DNA of 64,000 nucleotides. It comes from Nitrospiraceae bacterium. Lineage in GTDB: Bacteria > Nitrospirota > Thermodesulfovibrionia > UBA6902. The stretch spans positions 1 through 64,000 of the forward strand of contig QZJG01000010.1 in NCBI GenBank assembly GCA_003599275.1, read 5' to 3'. Shown piece by piece: positions 17,807 through 24,995 of this stretch (the first letter of the stretch is position 1; every line of letters starts with the position of its first letter). The translations under genes were made by a program, and so were the position numbers. The notes beneath the pieces were generated by a model that worked only from the letters and a program-made list of their open reading frames with translations, was not told the DNA's origin and did no database searches.

Positions 17807-17836
17807 TTGTATTGAATTCCTCTTCTGGTTTATAAT
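17807..17836 (+). promoter_or_regulatory. Probable sigma70 promoter of tRNA-Leu
   Basis: TTGTAT (17807-17812) and a perfect TATAAT (17831-17836) are separated by 18 bp. They end 25 bp before the tRNA 5' end. Confidence 0.5.
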
Positions 17837-17861
17837 TACAGTCGCCGACAATTTCATGAAT

Positions 17862-17947
17862 GCCGAAGTGGTGGAACTGGTAGACACGCACGTTTGAGGG
17901 GCGTGTGGAGCAATCCATGCGGGTTCGAGTCCCGCCTTCGGCACCAT
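17862..17947 (+). tRNA. tRNA-Leu (anticodon GAG)
   Basis: This is a class II tRNA with acceptor stem GCCGAAG/CTTCGGC, discriminator A and an encoded CCA (17945-17947). The D-arm GTGGAACTGGTAGACAC is typical of leucine tRNAs. The anticodon stem CACGT/GCGTG encloses loop TTGAGGG, giving anticodon GAG, which reads CUC/CUU. A short variable arm and a T-arm GCGGGTTCGAGTCCCGC follow. Confidence 0.95.
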
Positions 17948-18147
17948 TCTTTCCTTTTCCCCAGGGGAAGAGCCAAGAGGATGTTTTAAAGTTGACGGAC
18001 AATTTGTCAGGATCCTCCGCTGAATTTCTTCAAACTCTTACCGTTTTGTTTCTTATCGAGGCGTATTTCCTATGGTCTACGTATGGTTTGGGTTTCATGA
18101 AGAAAGGGTGAATGGAACGGCCTTTTCTGGATCAAAGGTGAGTAATA

Positions 18148-18325
18148 AAAATTTGCGATACCCTGTAAGGTAAAAACCTTATCTTTCTTCTGGGGGATTG
18201 AGTAGTTTTTTTGTTCCCTCTGCACTTGAGAGGAAAGCTCTATTGCCACCCTAAACTCCCATTTGTTGACCGATTTGCCCGGTTCTTAGCTTAATCCGTT
18301 TCAGGGTATCGCAACATCATCTTCT
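18148..18325 (-). ncRNA. Structured small RNA, 6S-like
   Basis: On the minus strand a ~175-nt RNA is closed by a perfect 13-bp stem: CAGGGTATCGCAA (18302-18314 on +) with TTGCGATACCCTG (18153-18165). Between the arms lie ~136 nt with local hairpins, including AAGGT/ACCTT next to the 3' arm. A strong sigma70 promoter ends about 7 nt before the RNA, and the closing stem is followed by a U-rich AAATTTTTATT. There is no ORF on this strand and no downstream gene to regulate. Long closing stem, large internal bubble, length and own promoter resemble 6S RNA (ssrS). The family assignment is tentative because conserved central-bubble bases could not be verified. Confidence 0.5.
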
Positions 18326-18331
18326 ACCTTT

Positions 18332-18359
18332 ATTATAGCGCGATTTTGTACTTAGTCAA
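18332..18359 (-). promoter_or_regulatory. Sigma70 promoter of the structured small RNA
   Basis: On the minus strand, TTGACT (18359-18354) and TATAAT (18337-18332) are separated by 16 bp. This places transcription start near 18325, just before the RNA's closing stem. Confidence 0.7.
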
Positions 18360-18434
18360 GAAATGCCTTGCAGCTTTTCTGTTCGATGGAATTGGGAGGA
18401 ATCGAATGGCAGTCCGGGAGTTGAGTCCCCTCTT

Positions 18435-19163
18435 TTACCCCATGTCGCCCAGTTCGTACTGGATGATGCTGATGGCAGATAGCGGCGCTGTTTCGGTGCG
18501 GAGTATCCGGGGCCCGAGTGATGCCGTTATGAATCCTTTCCCCACAGCCGCTTCTGTTTCTTCTTCTGAAAAACCGCCTTCGGGACCAATAAGGAGGACG
18601 ATGTTTTCAACGTCTTTGAGACCGGCCAATATCCTTTTCAGGTTTTGTTCTTTCTGTTCTTCAGAGAAGATGATCCCCGAAAAAAGGGGGAAGGGTGGGT
18701 TGTACAGAAATTTTTCAAATTCAACCGGATCGTCAATCCCGGTTATCTTCTCCCTACCGCATTGTTGTGATGCTGCAAGAGCTATCTTTCTCCACCTGTC
18801 CGTTTTTGCCGTATGCCTGACCTGGGAACGCCCGGTAATCAGGGGGACGATCTTTTTGACGCCCAGCTCCGTTGATTTCTGTATGATGAGATCCATCCTG
18901 TCGCTTTTGGGAAGACCCTGCGCAAGGGTGATCGAAAGGGGAGATTCAGCGGTGTAAGGTTCTTTATTGACCATCACGGCCGTTATTTCTTTCTTGTGGA
19001 CATGCAGGACCTTGCAGATATATTTGTAAGTGGAGCCGTCGAATATTATGAGCCGGTTGCCGGGCCTTATCCTGAGCACCAGCGATAGGTATCTTGCCTG
19101 CTCTCCGGTGATAACTATTTTTTCTTCTGAAAGCATCTCCGCCGGGAGGAATAAGCGGGTCAT
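18435..19163 (-). CDS. rsmE: 16S rRNA (uracil-1498-N3)-methyltransferase
   Basis: RsmE methylates U1498 of 16S rRNA with S-adenosylmethionine. The 242-residue SPOUT methyltransferase has an N-terminal PUA-like domain (ITGEQARYLSLVLRIRPGNR). The knotted C-terminal domain carries LIIQKSTELGVKKIVPL, LLIGPEGGFSEEE and LGPRILRTETAPLSAIS, all hallmark SAM-knot motifs. It lies 22 bp after thiC at the end of the thiamine operon and may be under the same TPP riboswitch. A divergent paralogue is at 38825-39565. Confidence 0.93.
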   Translation of the reverse strand: MTRLFLPAEMLSEEKIVITGEQARYLSLVLRIRPGNRLIIFDGSTYKYICKVLHVHKKEITAVMVNKEPYTAESPLSITLAQGLPKSDRMDLIIQKSTELGVKKIVPLITGRSQVRHTAKTDRWRKIALAASQQCGREKITGIDDPVEFEKFLYNPPFPLFSGIIFSEEQKEQNLKRILAGLKDVENIVLLIGPEGGFSEEETEAAVGKGFITASLGPRILRTETAPLSAISIIQYELGDMG

Positions 19164-19185
19164 TATTGTCCTTCTTTCCTGAAGC

Positions 19186-20487
19186 TTATTTTCTGCGCAA
19201 TGCCTCTTCTACCGTCTTTATGGCGCAGAACTCTCCGCACATGCTGCACACATGCGACTCTGTCGGCGGGACTTCGGCGCGCCACTGTCTGACCTTGTCG
19301 GGATTCAGAGACAGGGCGATCTGACCGTTCCAGTCCAGCGCCTTTCTCCTTTTGGCCATCTCAATGTCCATTTCAATAGCGCCTTTGACGCCCTTTGCAA
19401 CGTCCGCCGCATGTGCAGCGATTTTTGACGCGATGACCCCTTCAATAACGTCTTCGATATTGGGAAGCCTGATGTGCTCGGACGGCGTAACATAGCAGAG
19501 GAAGTCGGCGCCGGCCGCTCCGGCGATGGCCCCGCCGATGGCCGCTGCAATATGGTCGTAGCCCATCGCGATGTCGGTAACGAGGGGACCGAGGACATAA
19601 AAAGGCGCGCCTTTGCATAGCTCCTTCTGCAACTTTATATTAAGCTCCACCTGATTAAGCGGCACGTGTCCGGGACCTTCAATAATTACCTGAACGCCTG
19701 CCGCAACAGCCCTGTCACGCAATTCACTGAGCGTCAGAAGCTCGTCAATCTGGGTCCGGTCCGTTGCATCGGCAAGACAGCCGGGGCGAGCTCCGTCGCC
19801 GAGGCTCAATGTAAGGTCATATTTTCCGGCCATCTCAAGAAGCCTGTCATATTGCTCATAAAGAGGATTCTCCCTGTTATTGTAAATCATCCATTCGACA
19901 AGGAAGGCCCCGCCCCTGCTGACAATGTCGAGTATGCGCCCGTCTTCACGAAGGGTCTGAATAGTTTTCCTCGTCAGCCCGCAGTGAACGGTCACAAAAT
20001 CAACACCCTGTTTCGCATGATTTTCAATAGCGGCAAAAAGTTCGTCCGCGCTCATCTTTGCGATCGATCCCTTGTCCTCCGCAGCCTTTGCGACCGCCTC
20101 GTAAATGGGAACAGTCCCGACTGCGACAGGTGATTTTCTGAGGAGCAGCTTCCTGATGTCATTTATCGGACCGCCTGTTGAAAGGTCCATAACTGCGTCG
20201 GCACCGTATTTCACCAGCGCATCGAGCTTTTGCATTTCGTCGTCGAGAGATATCTTGTCCCTTGACGTGCCGATGTTGGCGTTTATCTTTGTCTTCAATC
20301 CTCTCCCGATGCCGAGAGGTTTTATGTCATGAAAAGTGTTCCTTGCAATGACCGTGAGACCTGATGCAATGTCCTGTGCAAGTTGCTCCGGCCCGATGTT
20401 CTCATCAAACGCAACCTGTTTCACTTCATCAGTAATAATTCCCTTCCTCGCAAGCTCGATTCGCGTATGCTGTAATGCTTTAGTCAT
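19186..20487 (-). CDS. thiC: Phosphomethylpyrimidine synthase
   Basis: ThiC is a radical SAM enzyme that rearranges aminoimidazole ribotide into hydroxymethylpyrimidine phosphate for thiamine biosynthesis. The 433-residue protein contains MDLSTGGPINDIRKLLLRKS, TVHCGLTRKT, SRGGAFLVEWM and SLGDGARPG. At the C-terminus is the noncanonical CX2CX4C cluster motif in CSMCGEFCAIK. Length is that of the short bacterial form without the N-terminal extension. It sits 12 bp after thiE, and AGGAGAAAAT precedes the ATG. The operon is controlled by a TPP riboswitch upstream of the first gene. Confidence 0.97.
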   Translation of the reverse strand: MTKALQHTRIELARKGIITDEVKQVAFDENIGPEQLAQDIASGLTVIARNTFHDIKPLGIGRGLKTKINANIGTSRDKISLDDEMQKLDALVKYGADAVMDLSTGGPINDIRKLLLRKSPVAVGTVPIYEAVAKAAEDKGSIAKMSADELFAAIENHAKQGVDFVTVHCGLTRKTIQTLREDGRILDIVSRGGAFLVEWMIYNNRENPLYEQYDRLLEMAGKYDLTLSLGDGARPGCLADATDRTQIDELLTLSELRDRAVAAGVQVIIEGPGHVPLNQVELNIKLQKELCKGAPFYVLGPLVTDIAMGYDHIAAAIGGAIAGAAGADFLCYVTPSEHIRLPNIEDVIEGVIASKIAAHAADVAKGVKGAIEMDIEMAKRRKALDWNGQIALSLNPDKVRQWRAEVPPTESHVCSMCGEFCAIKTVEEALRRK

Positions 20488-20499
20488 AATTTTCTCCTT

Positions 20500-21225
20500 T
20501 TAGGTCATTCCCGCGCAGACGGGAATCCAGTCATCATTTATTTCTTCCGCTTTTCCCTTAATATCATCCGCTCCCAAAATCTCCGATATCATTGCAGCTC
20601 CATAAGCCCCTGCCTCCATCACTTCTTTCACTCTTTGGCTTTTTATTCCGCCGACTGCGAAGACGGGGATTTTTACTTTGCTGCAAACATTCTTCAGAAC
20701 GTCTATACCGAGCGGTTTGCCGTATTTCAATTTTGACGGCGTCCGGTAAACCGGGCCGAGGGTCAAAAAATCGGCCCCTGCCTTCTCAGCCGCTTTCGCC
20801 TCTTTTAAAGAATGAGTTGAAGCGCCGACCAGGAGTTTTCTCCCCGCAACCCTTTTCACTATGTCCGGAGTAACACTGTTTTGCGTGAGATGGACTCCAT
20901 CCGCGCCGACCGCAAGGGCAATGTCGAATCTGTCATTGATAAAAAGTTTCGCGTTATACGTTTTAGTCAGCTCTCTCATCTTATATGCAAGTTTCAATAA
21001 TTCACGGGTCCCCAAATCTTTCTCTCTCAATTGTATTGCTTTGACCCCGCCTTTTAATGCCTGCCTGCTGGCTGTTATTAAGTGAGAAGTGGGAAGTGAG
21101 AAGTTAGAAGTTTCTTTAAACTGTTTTCTATCAGTAATCAGATAAAGTCTAAAGCCCAAAGCCTGGAGTCTGTGTTTTGTTTTCTTACTTCTTACTACTG
21201 ACTTCTGACTTCTGGCTTGCTTCAC
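20500..21225 (-). CDS. thiE: Thiamine-phosphate synthase with repeat-derived insertions
   Basis: ThiE joins hydroxymethylpyrimidine diphosphate and thiazole phosphate to thiamine phosphate. The TIM-barrel core is clear: [66 protein letters not shown] and FAVGGIK. Three parts look unlike the family. The first 26 residues are basic and come from AGAAGTCAGAAGT-type repeat DNA. An [13 protein letters not shown] stretch comes from a GAAGTGAGAAG repeat, and the C-terminal [10 protein letters not shown] is encoded by a GTCATTCCCG palindrome. The GTG start overlaps the thiG stop (GTGA). The core appears intact, so the enzyme is probably functional. Confidence 0.9.
   Translation of the reverse strand: MKQARSQKSVVRSKKTKHRLQALGFRLYLITDRKQFKETSNFSLPTSHLITASRQALKGGVKAIQLREKDLGTRELLKLAYKMRELTKTYNAKLFINDRFDIALAVGADGVHLTQNSVTPDIVKRVAGRKLLVGASTHSLKEAKAAEKAGADFLTLGPVYRTPSKLKYGKPLGIDVLKNVCSKVKIPVFAVGGIKSQRVKEVMEAGAYGAAMISEILGADDIKGKAEEINDDWIPVCAGMT
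20505..20535. repeat. GTCATTCCCG palindrome inside the thiE 3' end
   Basis: GGTCATTCCCGCGCAGACGGGAATCCAGTC has CATTCCCG/CGGGAAT arms and the same ends as the intergenic copies at 1194 and 2550. Here it is translated on the minus strand as the last residues of ThiE. Confidence 0.65.
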
Positions 21226-21992
21226 AGCATGCCCTCTATCGGGCTGCTTGCAGTCGCATAGAGTTTCTTCTGTATCCTTCCCGCCTTATATGCAAGACGT
21301 CCGGCCATAACGGCGTGTTTCATCGCCTCTGCCATGGCGATCGGGTCTTTCGCACCGGCTATGGCGGTGTTGAGCAATACGGCATCGCATCCGAGCTCCA
21401 TTGCAATCGCAACATCCGAGGCAGTCCCCACTCCGGCATCAACTACGATAGGCACCTTTGCCTGTTCAAGTATTATTTTTATATTGTAAGGGTTCCGTAT
21501 TCCAAGCCCCGATCCGATCGGCGCGGCAAGCGGCATGACAGCGGCAGCTCCGGCATCCACAAGCCTCAGCGCCATAACAGGGTCGTCATTGATATAAGGA
21601 AGGACAATGAATCCTTCTTTTGCAAGAATCTCTGTCGCCTTCAGCGTGGCGCAGGTGTCGGGGAACAGTGTTTTTTCATCGCCTATGACTTCCAGCTTGA
21701 TAAGGTCTGAAACGCCCGCCTCTCTCGCTAGCCGCGCATATCTCAATGCGTCCTCCATTGTGTAACAGCCTGCGGTATTGGGAAGTATTTTGTATTTTTT
21801 TGGGTCGATGTAATCAAAGAGGTTCTCGGACTTTCTGTCGAATATATTTGTCCTTCTTACCGCGACAGTAACAACATCTGCGCCTGATGCTTCAATGGCC
21901 TTTCTCGTCTCCTCGAAGTTCTTATACTTTCCTGTACCGACCCACAGTCGGGACTTGAATTCAATTCCCTTGATTATTAGCTTGTCGTTCAT
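21222..21992 (-). CDS. thiG: Thiazole synthase
   Basis: ThiG condenses deoxyxylulose phosphate, dehydroglycine and ThiS-thiocarboxylate into the thiazole phosphate. The 256-residue TIM barrel shows [27 protein letters not shown], the Schiff-base lysine region [43 protein letters not shown] and [20 protein letters not shown]. The ATG at 21992 has AGGAGG at 21998-22003; an in-frame upstream ATG at 22010 lacks this support. It is coupled to thiE by a 4-bp overlap and follows thiS after a repeat-containing gap. Confidence 0.96.
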   Translation of the reverse strand: MNDKLIIKGIEFKSRLWVGTGKYKNFEETRKAIEASGADVVTVAVRRTNIFDRKSENLFDYIDPKKYKILPNTAGCYTMEDALRYARLAREAGVSDLIKLEVIGDEKTLFPDTCATLKATEILAKEGFIVLPYINDDPVMALRLVDAGAAAVMPLAAPIGSGLGIRNPYNIKIILEQAKVPIVVDAGVGTASDVAIAMELGCDAVLLNTAIAGAKDPIAMAEAMKHAVMAGRLAYKAGRIQKKLYATASSPIEGML

Positions 21993-22003
21993 ATGTTCCT
22001 CCT

Positions 22004-22098
22004 GGTACAAGTAGTCGGTAGCAAGTAGTTGGTAGTTAAGGGAAGCGCAACTTCATCCTAATTCCCCTTAACTACTTGCTGCTAACTATTAACTACTG
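22004..22098. repeat. Inverted CAAGTAGT/ACTACTTG repeat between thiS and thiG
   Basis: CAAGTAGTCGGTAGCAAGTAGTTGGTAGTTAAGGG on one arm and CCCCTTAACTACTTGCTGCTAACTATTAACTACT on the other form a long imperfect hairpin around a ~20-nt loop. It occupies nearly the whole thiS-thiG spacer. A T-run is absent, so an RNA-processing or passive-repeat role is likelier than termination. Confidence 0.55.
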
Positions 22099-22102
22099 TC
22101 GT

Positions 22103-22303
22103 TCATCCTCCTCCGACAAAATTCACAACCTCAACCATATCACCGTCTTTAAGGACATACTCATTGAAATTACATTTCTTTATGATTTGCATATTGACCT
22201 CAACAGCGACCCGCGCCGGCTCAATATGCAAAGACTTCAACAAATCGACAACAGTCAAGTTGTCCTGGACTTCCGAATCCGTACCGTTTAATTTAAGCCT
22301 CAT
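22103..22303 (-). CDS. thiS: Sulfur carrier protein ThiS
   Basis: This 66-residue ubiquitin-like sulfur carrier donates sulfur as a C-terminal thiocarboxylate to ThiG. MRLKLNGTDSEVQDNLTVVD starts the beta-grasp fold, and the protein ends VEVVNFVGGG with the essential terminal Gly-Gly. Length is standard. It lies between the thiH-like gene and thiG. No thiF is visible in this window, so the activating enzyme must be encoded elsewhere. Confidence 0.93.
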   Translation of the reverse strand: MRLKLNGTDSEVQDNLTVVDLLKSLHIEPARVAVEVNMQIIKKCNFNEYVLKDGDMVEVVNFVGGG

Positions 22304-22351
22304 ATTCTCATTTGCTCCACATTGCTTGTTGCGTCATTCCGGGCTTTATCA

Positions 22352-23650
22352 TCAAATATGAATGTCTCTTTTTCCTGCTTCAATAAGTTTAATTTTCTCA
22401 GCGAGTCCGTTCGCGCTTTTCGCGATCTCCCCATCCAGCAGCTTCTTCAACCGCCCCTTCACTTCATCCGAAGCGCAGTCTTCCATGTATTCCCTGAGAG
22501 AGAGAAGCGCATTCTCCTGACAGAAGTTTTTAATCGCCCCCTTCTCGGCAAGGTGTCTGAATCTCTCCCCGCTTCTTTTCTCTCTGTAGCAGGCGGTGCA
22601 GAGACTCGGCACAAGCCCCAGGTCCGCAATCTTGCCGATGACTTCTTCAAGGCTCCTCGAATCTCCTATCTCAAACTGTTCTGTGTCGCCTTCCTTTATA
22701 TAACCCCGGGGGCTGGTCCTTGATCCGGCGGATATCTGGGAGGCCCCGATGGACAATAATTCATCTCTCAATTCAGCGGGCTCTCTCGTAGAAACCACAA
22801 CTCCGGCATACGGAAGGGCCAGCCGGTAAATCGCAACTATCTTTTTCAGGTCTTCATCGGAAACTCTACGGCATGTATCAGGCAAATTTGCCCCCTGCGC
22901 AGGCTGAAGCCTGGGAACGGAAAGCGTATGGGGCCCGAATCCGTATTTGCTGATCAGCCTTCTGCAATGCGAGATCAGAGCGGCGACTTCCCACCGCCAG
23001 TCATAAAGGCCGAGAAGCACACCCATGCCGACGTCTTCAAACCCTGCCTCGATCGCCTTGTCCATGACTTCTAATCTTGACGCATAATCCGATTTCGGCC
23101 CTGAGGGATGCATTGATCTGTAAGTCGGGATGTGATAGGTCTCCTGAAAGCACTGATATACGCCGATGCCGGAACCCCTGAGCCTCCTGAAATCCTCCAC
23201 ACTCATCGGAGCCGTGTTTGCATGAAGGATCCGGATGTCCGTATTTTTATAGATTGCATCAATAACTTTTTCCAGGTAATCGATGCCTGCCATCTTTGCA
23301 TGTTCACTGGTCACGAGGAGCAGCCTTTTGTATCCCCGCTTTGCAAGTAAGGAAGCTTCTTCCACTGCTTCATTCACACTCAGTGTCTTTCTCCTTGCAT
23401 CCCGGTTGCCTGTTCTGAAACCGCAATAGCCGCAATCATTCACACACTCATTCGACAGATAAAGAGGGGCGAAAAGGACTATTCTTCTGCCGTATACTTT
23501 TTCCTTTACCCTGCGTGCCGTATCCAATATCTCGTCCCATAATTCTTTGTCCCGCAGATCGAGAAGCGCAGAGACCTCTGTGAGATTCAGGACCTGCATC
23601 TCAAGAGATTTGGAAAGGATTTCCCTGATATATGAAGTGTCAGTTTTCAT
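22352..23650 (-). CDS. Radical SAM tyrosine lyase, ThiH position with HydG hallmarks
   Basis: This 432-residue radical SAM enzyme cleaves tyrosine. The CX3CX2C cluster is C69/C73/C76 (NECVNDCGYCGF). By position, first gene after the TPP riboswitch and just before thiS and thiG, it should supply dehydroglycine as 2-iminoacetate synthase. However, it has the C-terminal CX2CX22C (C351, C354, C377, in SLCTACYREKRSG..NFC) and H241 in GPHTLSVPR. These are the ligands of the auxiliary [5Fe-4S] cluster of HydG, absent from E. coli-type ThiH (~377 residues). So it belongs to the HydG-like branch while sitting in a thiamine operon. Thiazole synthesis is the contextual role; CO/cyanide chemistry cannot be excluded. 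Confidence 0.85.
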   Translation of the reverse strand: MKTDTSYIREILSKSLEMQVLNLTEVSALLDLRDKELWDEILDTARRVKEKVYGRRIVLFAPLYLSNECVNDCGYCGFRTGNRDARRKTLSVNEAVEEASLLAKRGYKRLLLVTSEHAKMAGIDYLEKVIDAIYKNTDIRILHANTAPMSVEDFRRLRGSGIGVYQCFQETYHIPTYRSMHPSGPKSDYASRLEVMDKAIEAGFEDVGMGVLLGLYDWRWEVAALISHCRRLISKYGFGPHTLSVPRLQPAQGANLPDTCRRVSDEDLKKIVAIYRLALPYAGVVVSTREPAELRDELLSIGASQISAGSRTSPRGYIKEGDTEQFEIGDSRSLEEVIGKIADLGLVPSLCTACYREKRSGERFRHLAEKGAIKNFCQENALLSLREYMEDCASDEVKGRLKKLLDGEIAKSANGLAEKIKLIEAGKRDIHI

Positions 23651-23677
23651 GGTTTTATTCCCGTAATTTAAATTGAA

Positions 23678-23723
23678 ATAAAAAACCGTATCCCCTGCGG
23701 AGGCATCTCTTCGGGAATACGGT
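23678..23723 (-). terminator. Attenuator terminator of the TPP riboswitch
   Basis: On the minus strand ACCGTATTCCC pairs with GGGGATACGGT (arms at 23713-23723 and 23685-23695, one G:U pair) around a 17-nt loop. TTTTTT follows. It lies between the aptamer and the first structural gene, so TPP binding would be expected to favour termination. Confidence 0.85.
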
Positions 23724-23737
23724 ATTAATAATTACTG

Positions 23738-23830
23738 CCATTCCCTTTCCTGCGCTGGTATTATCCGGTTCAGGTTCAGAGGGTCTTCCCGATGCTTTGG
23801 AAACTCTCAGGCTCTGATGCCTCCCCTAGG
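23738..23830 (-). promoter_or_regulatory. TPP (THI-box) riboswitch aptamer
   Basis: The minus strand shows the conserved THI elements in order: GGGGAGGCATCAGAGCCTGAGA, GACCCTCTGAACCTGAACCGG, then TAATACCAGCGCAGGAAAGGGA. It is preceded by a sigma70 promoter and followed by a terminator hairpin, and it controls the thiH-like/thiS/thiG/thiE/thiC/rsmE unit by transcription attenuation. Confidence 0.95.
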
Positions 23831-23839
23831 GTAGTTTAA

Positions 23840-23868
23840 AGTATACTGCCTCAAAAAAAATGTGTCAA
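23840..23868 (-). promoter_or_regulatory. Sigma70 promoter of the thiamine operon
   Basis: On the minus strand a perfect TTGACA (23868-23863) is followed after 17 bp by TATACT (23845-23840). Transcription would start a few bases before the riboswitch. Confidence 0.75.
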
Positions 23869-23884
23869 CTTAAAGCGGAACTTA

Positions 23885-23913
23885 TTGACATGAAAGGGCA
23901 AAAATGATAAATT
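23885..23913 (+). promoter_or_regulatory. Sigma70 promoter of the DsbA-like gene
   Basis: TTGACA (23885-23890), a 17-bp spacer and TAAATT (23908-23913) lie 54 bp upstream of the lipoprotein start. They are divergent to the thiamine-operon promoter. Confidence 0.55.
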
Positions 23914-23966
23914 GCAGTGCACGGGATCTCCCGGGGCATACAGATAATTCAAGAGGAGGACATGAT

Positions 23967-24797
23967 ATGAAAAAAATATTTATCGCCTTATACCTGCTGA
24001 GCGCTATGTTTATGGCTGTTGGCTGTACTAATAAGGAAGCGCCGAAAGATACCGGAACAGCCTCCCCGGAGATGCAAGCTTTGAAAGGCATCGGGGACTC
24101 ACAGGCAAATTTACAGAATACGCTTACAGACATCAGGAATGCCCAGGCCGGGATAAAGGATTCACAGGCAGACATTCAGAGCGGGCAAAAAGAAATTCTT
24201 GCGAAGATATCCGAGCTCGAAAAAAAGATATCGACGGTCCAGGCCCAGCCTTCACCTGCAAGGCCGGCGGTTGATTTGAACAAGGTACATAACCTGCCTG
24301 TCGCCCATTCACCGGTGAAGGGTAATAAAAGTGCCCCTGTTACCATCGTTGAGTTTTCCGATTTTCAGTGCCCCTATTGCGCGCAGTTACAGCAGACCCT
24401 CAGCGAGGTCCTCAAGGCTTATCCAAAGGAAGTCAGGCTTGTCTTCAAACACTATCCGCTGCCCTTCCATCAGCATGCAATGAGTGCGGCAAAAGCCACC
24501 GAGGCTGCAAAAGAACAGGGCAAGTTCTGGGAAATGCATGACCTCATCTTTCAGAACTTCAACAAACTCAATGAAGGCATTTATAAAGAGTTTGCCGCTC
24601 AGATCGGCCTGAACGTGGAAAAATTTTCAGCAGATTTTGCAAGCGCCAAATACGATCAGATGATCCAGCAGGACATGGCGCTTGCAAGAAATTCCGGAGT
24701 GACCGGGACGCCGACGCTGTTTATAAACGGAAAGAGAGTGCAGCAGAGGTCTTTTAATGACTTCACTCAGGCCATTGATGCTCTTATAAAAAAATAG
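23967..24797 (+). CDS. DsbA-family thioredoxin-fold lipoprotein
   Basis: The 276-residue lipoprotein starts at ATG 23967, supported by AGAGGAGGA just upstream. It has a lipobox LSAMFMAVGC with the lipidated Cys at 20. A polar, heptad-like helix (about 45-100, DSQANLQNTLTDIRNAQAG) would hold the domain away from the membrane. A DsbA/DsbG-like domain follows with FSDFQCPYCAQL (redox CPYC), a helical insertion and the cis-proline loop TGTPTLFING. It probably oxidises or isomerises disulfides, or serves apo-cytochrome c maturation, in the periplasm; the exact role is not determinable. Nearby multiheme cytochromes make the latter plausible. Confidence 0.85.
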   Translation: MKKIFIALYLLSAMFMAVGCTNKEAPKDTGTASPEMQALKGIGDSQANLQNTLTDIRNAQAGIKDSQADIQSGQKEILAKISELEKKISTVQAQPSPARPAVDLNKVHNLPVAHSPVKGNKSAPVTIVEFSDFQCPYCAQLQQTLSEVLKAYPKEVRLVFKHYPLPFHQHAMSAAKATEAAKEQGKFWEMHDLIFQNFNKLNEGIYKEFAAQIGLNVEKFSADFASAKYDQMIQQDMALARNSGVTGTPTLFINGKRVQQRSFNDFTQAIDALIKK

Positions 24798-24995
24798 ACG
24801 GAAACCTTTCTCTTCCAACTGGAAAATATGTCCATGTCTATCTGTGCAATTTTATTTTCGCTATTTCCCTCGCCGCTTTTCTTTCTTTTTTCTCCCGCAC
24901 CTGTGATAAAATTAAGCAATTTTCCAACTTCATGCTGAAACCTGAAAGTGTCATGCCGGACTTGTTCCGGCATATCCGGTCAGGTCGGAGGGACA

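Noticed and set aside
17991-18110. Possible 39-residue hydrophobic peptide (TTG start) after tRNA-Leu
   Set aside because: One hydrophobic stretch and a weak AGAGG upstream are not enough; it could be chance in a short noncoding stretch.
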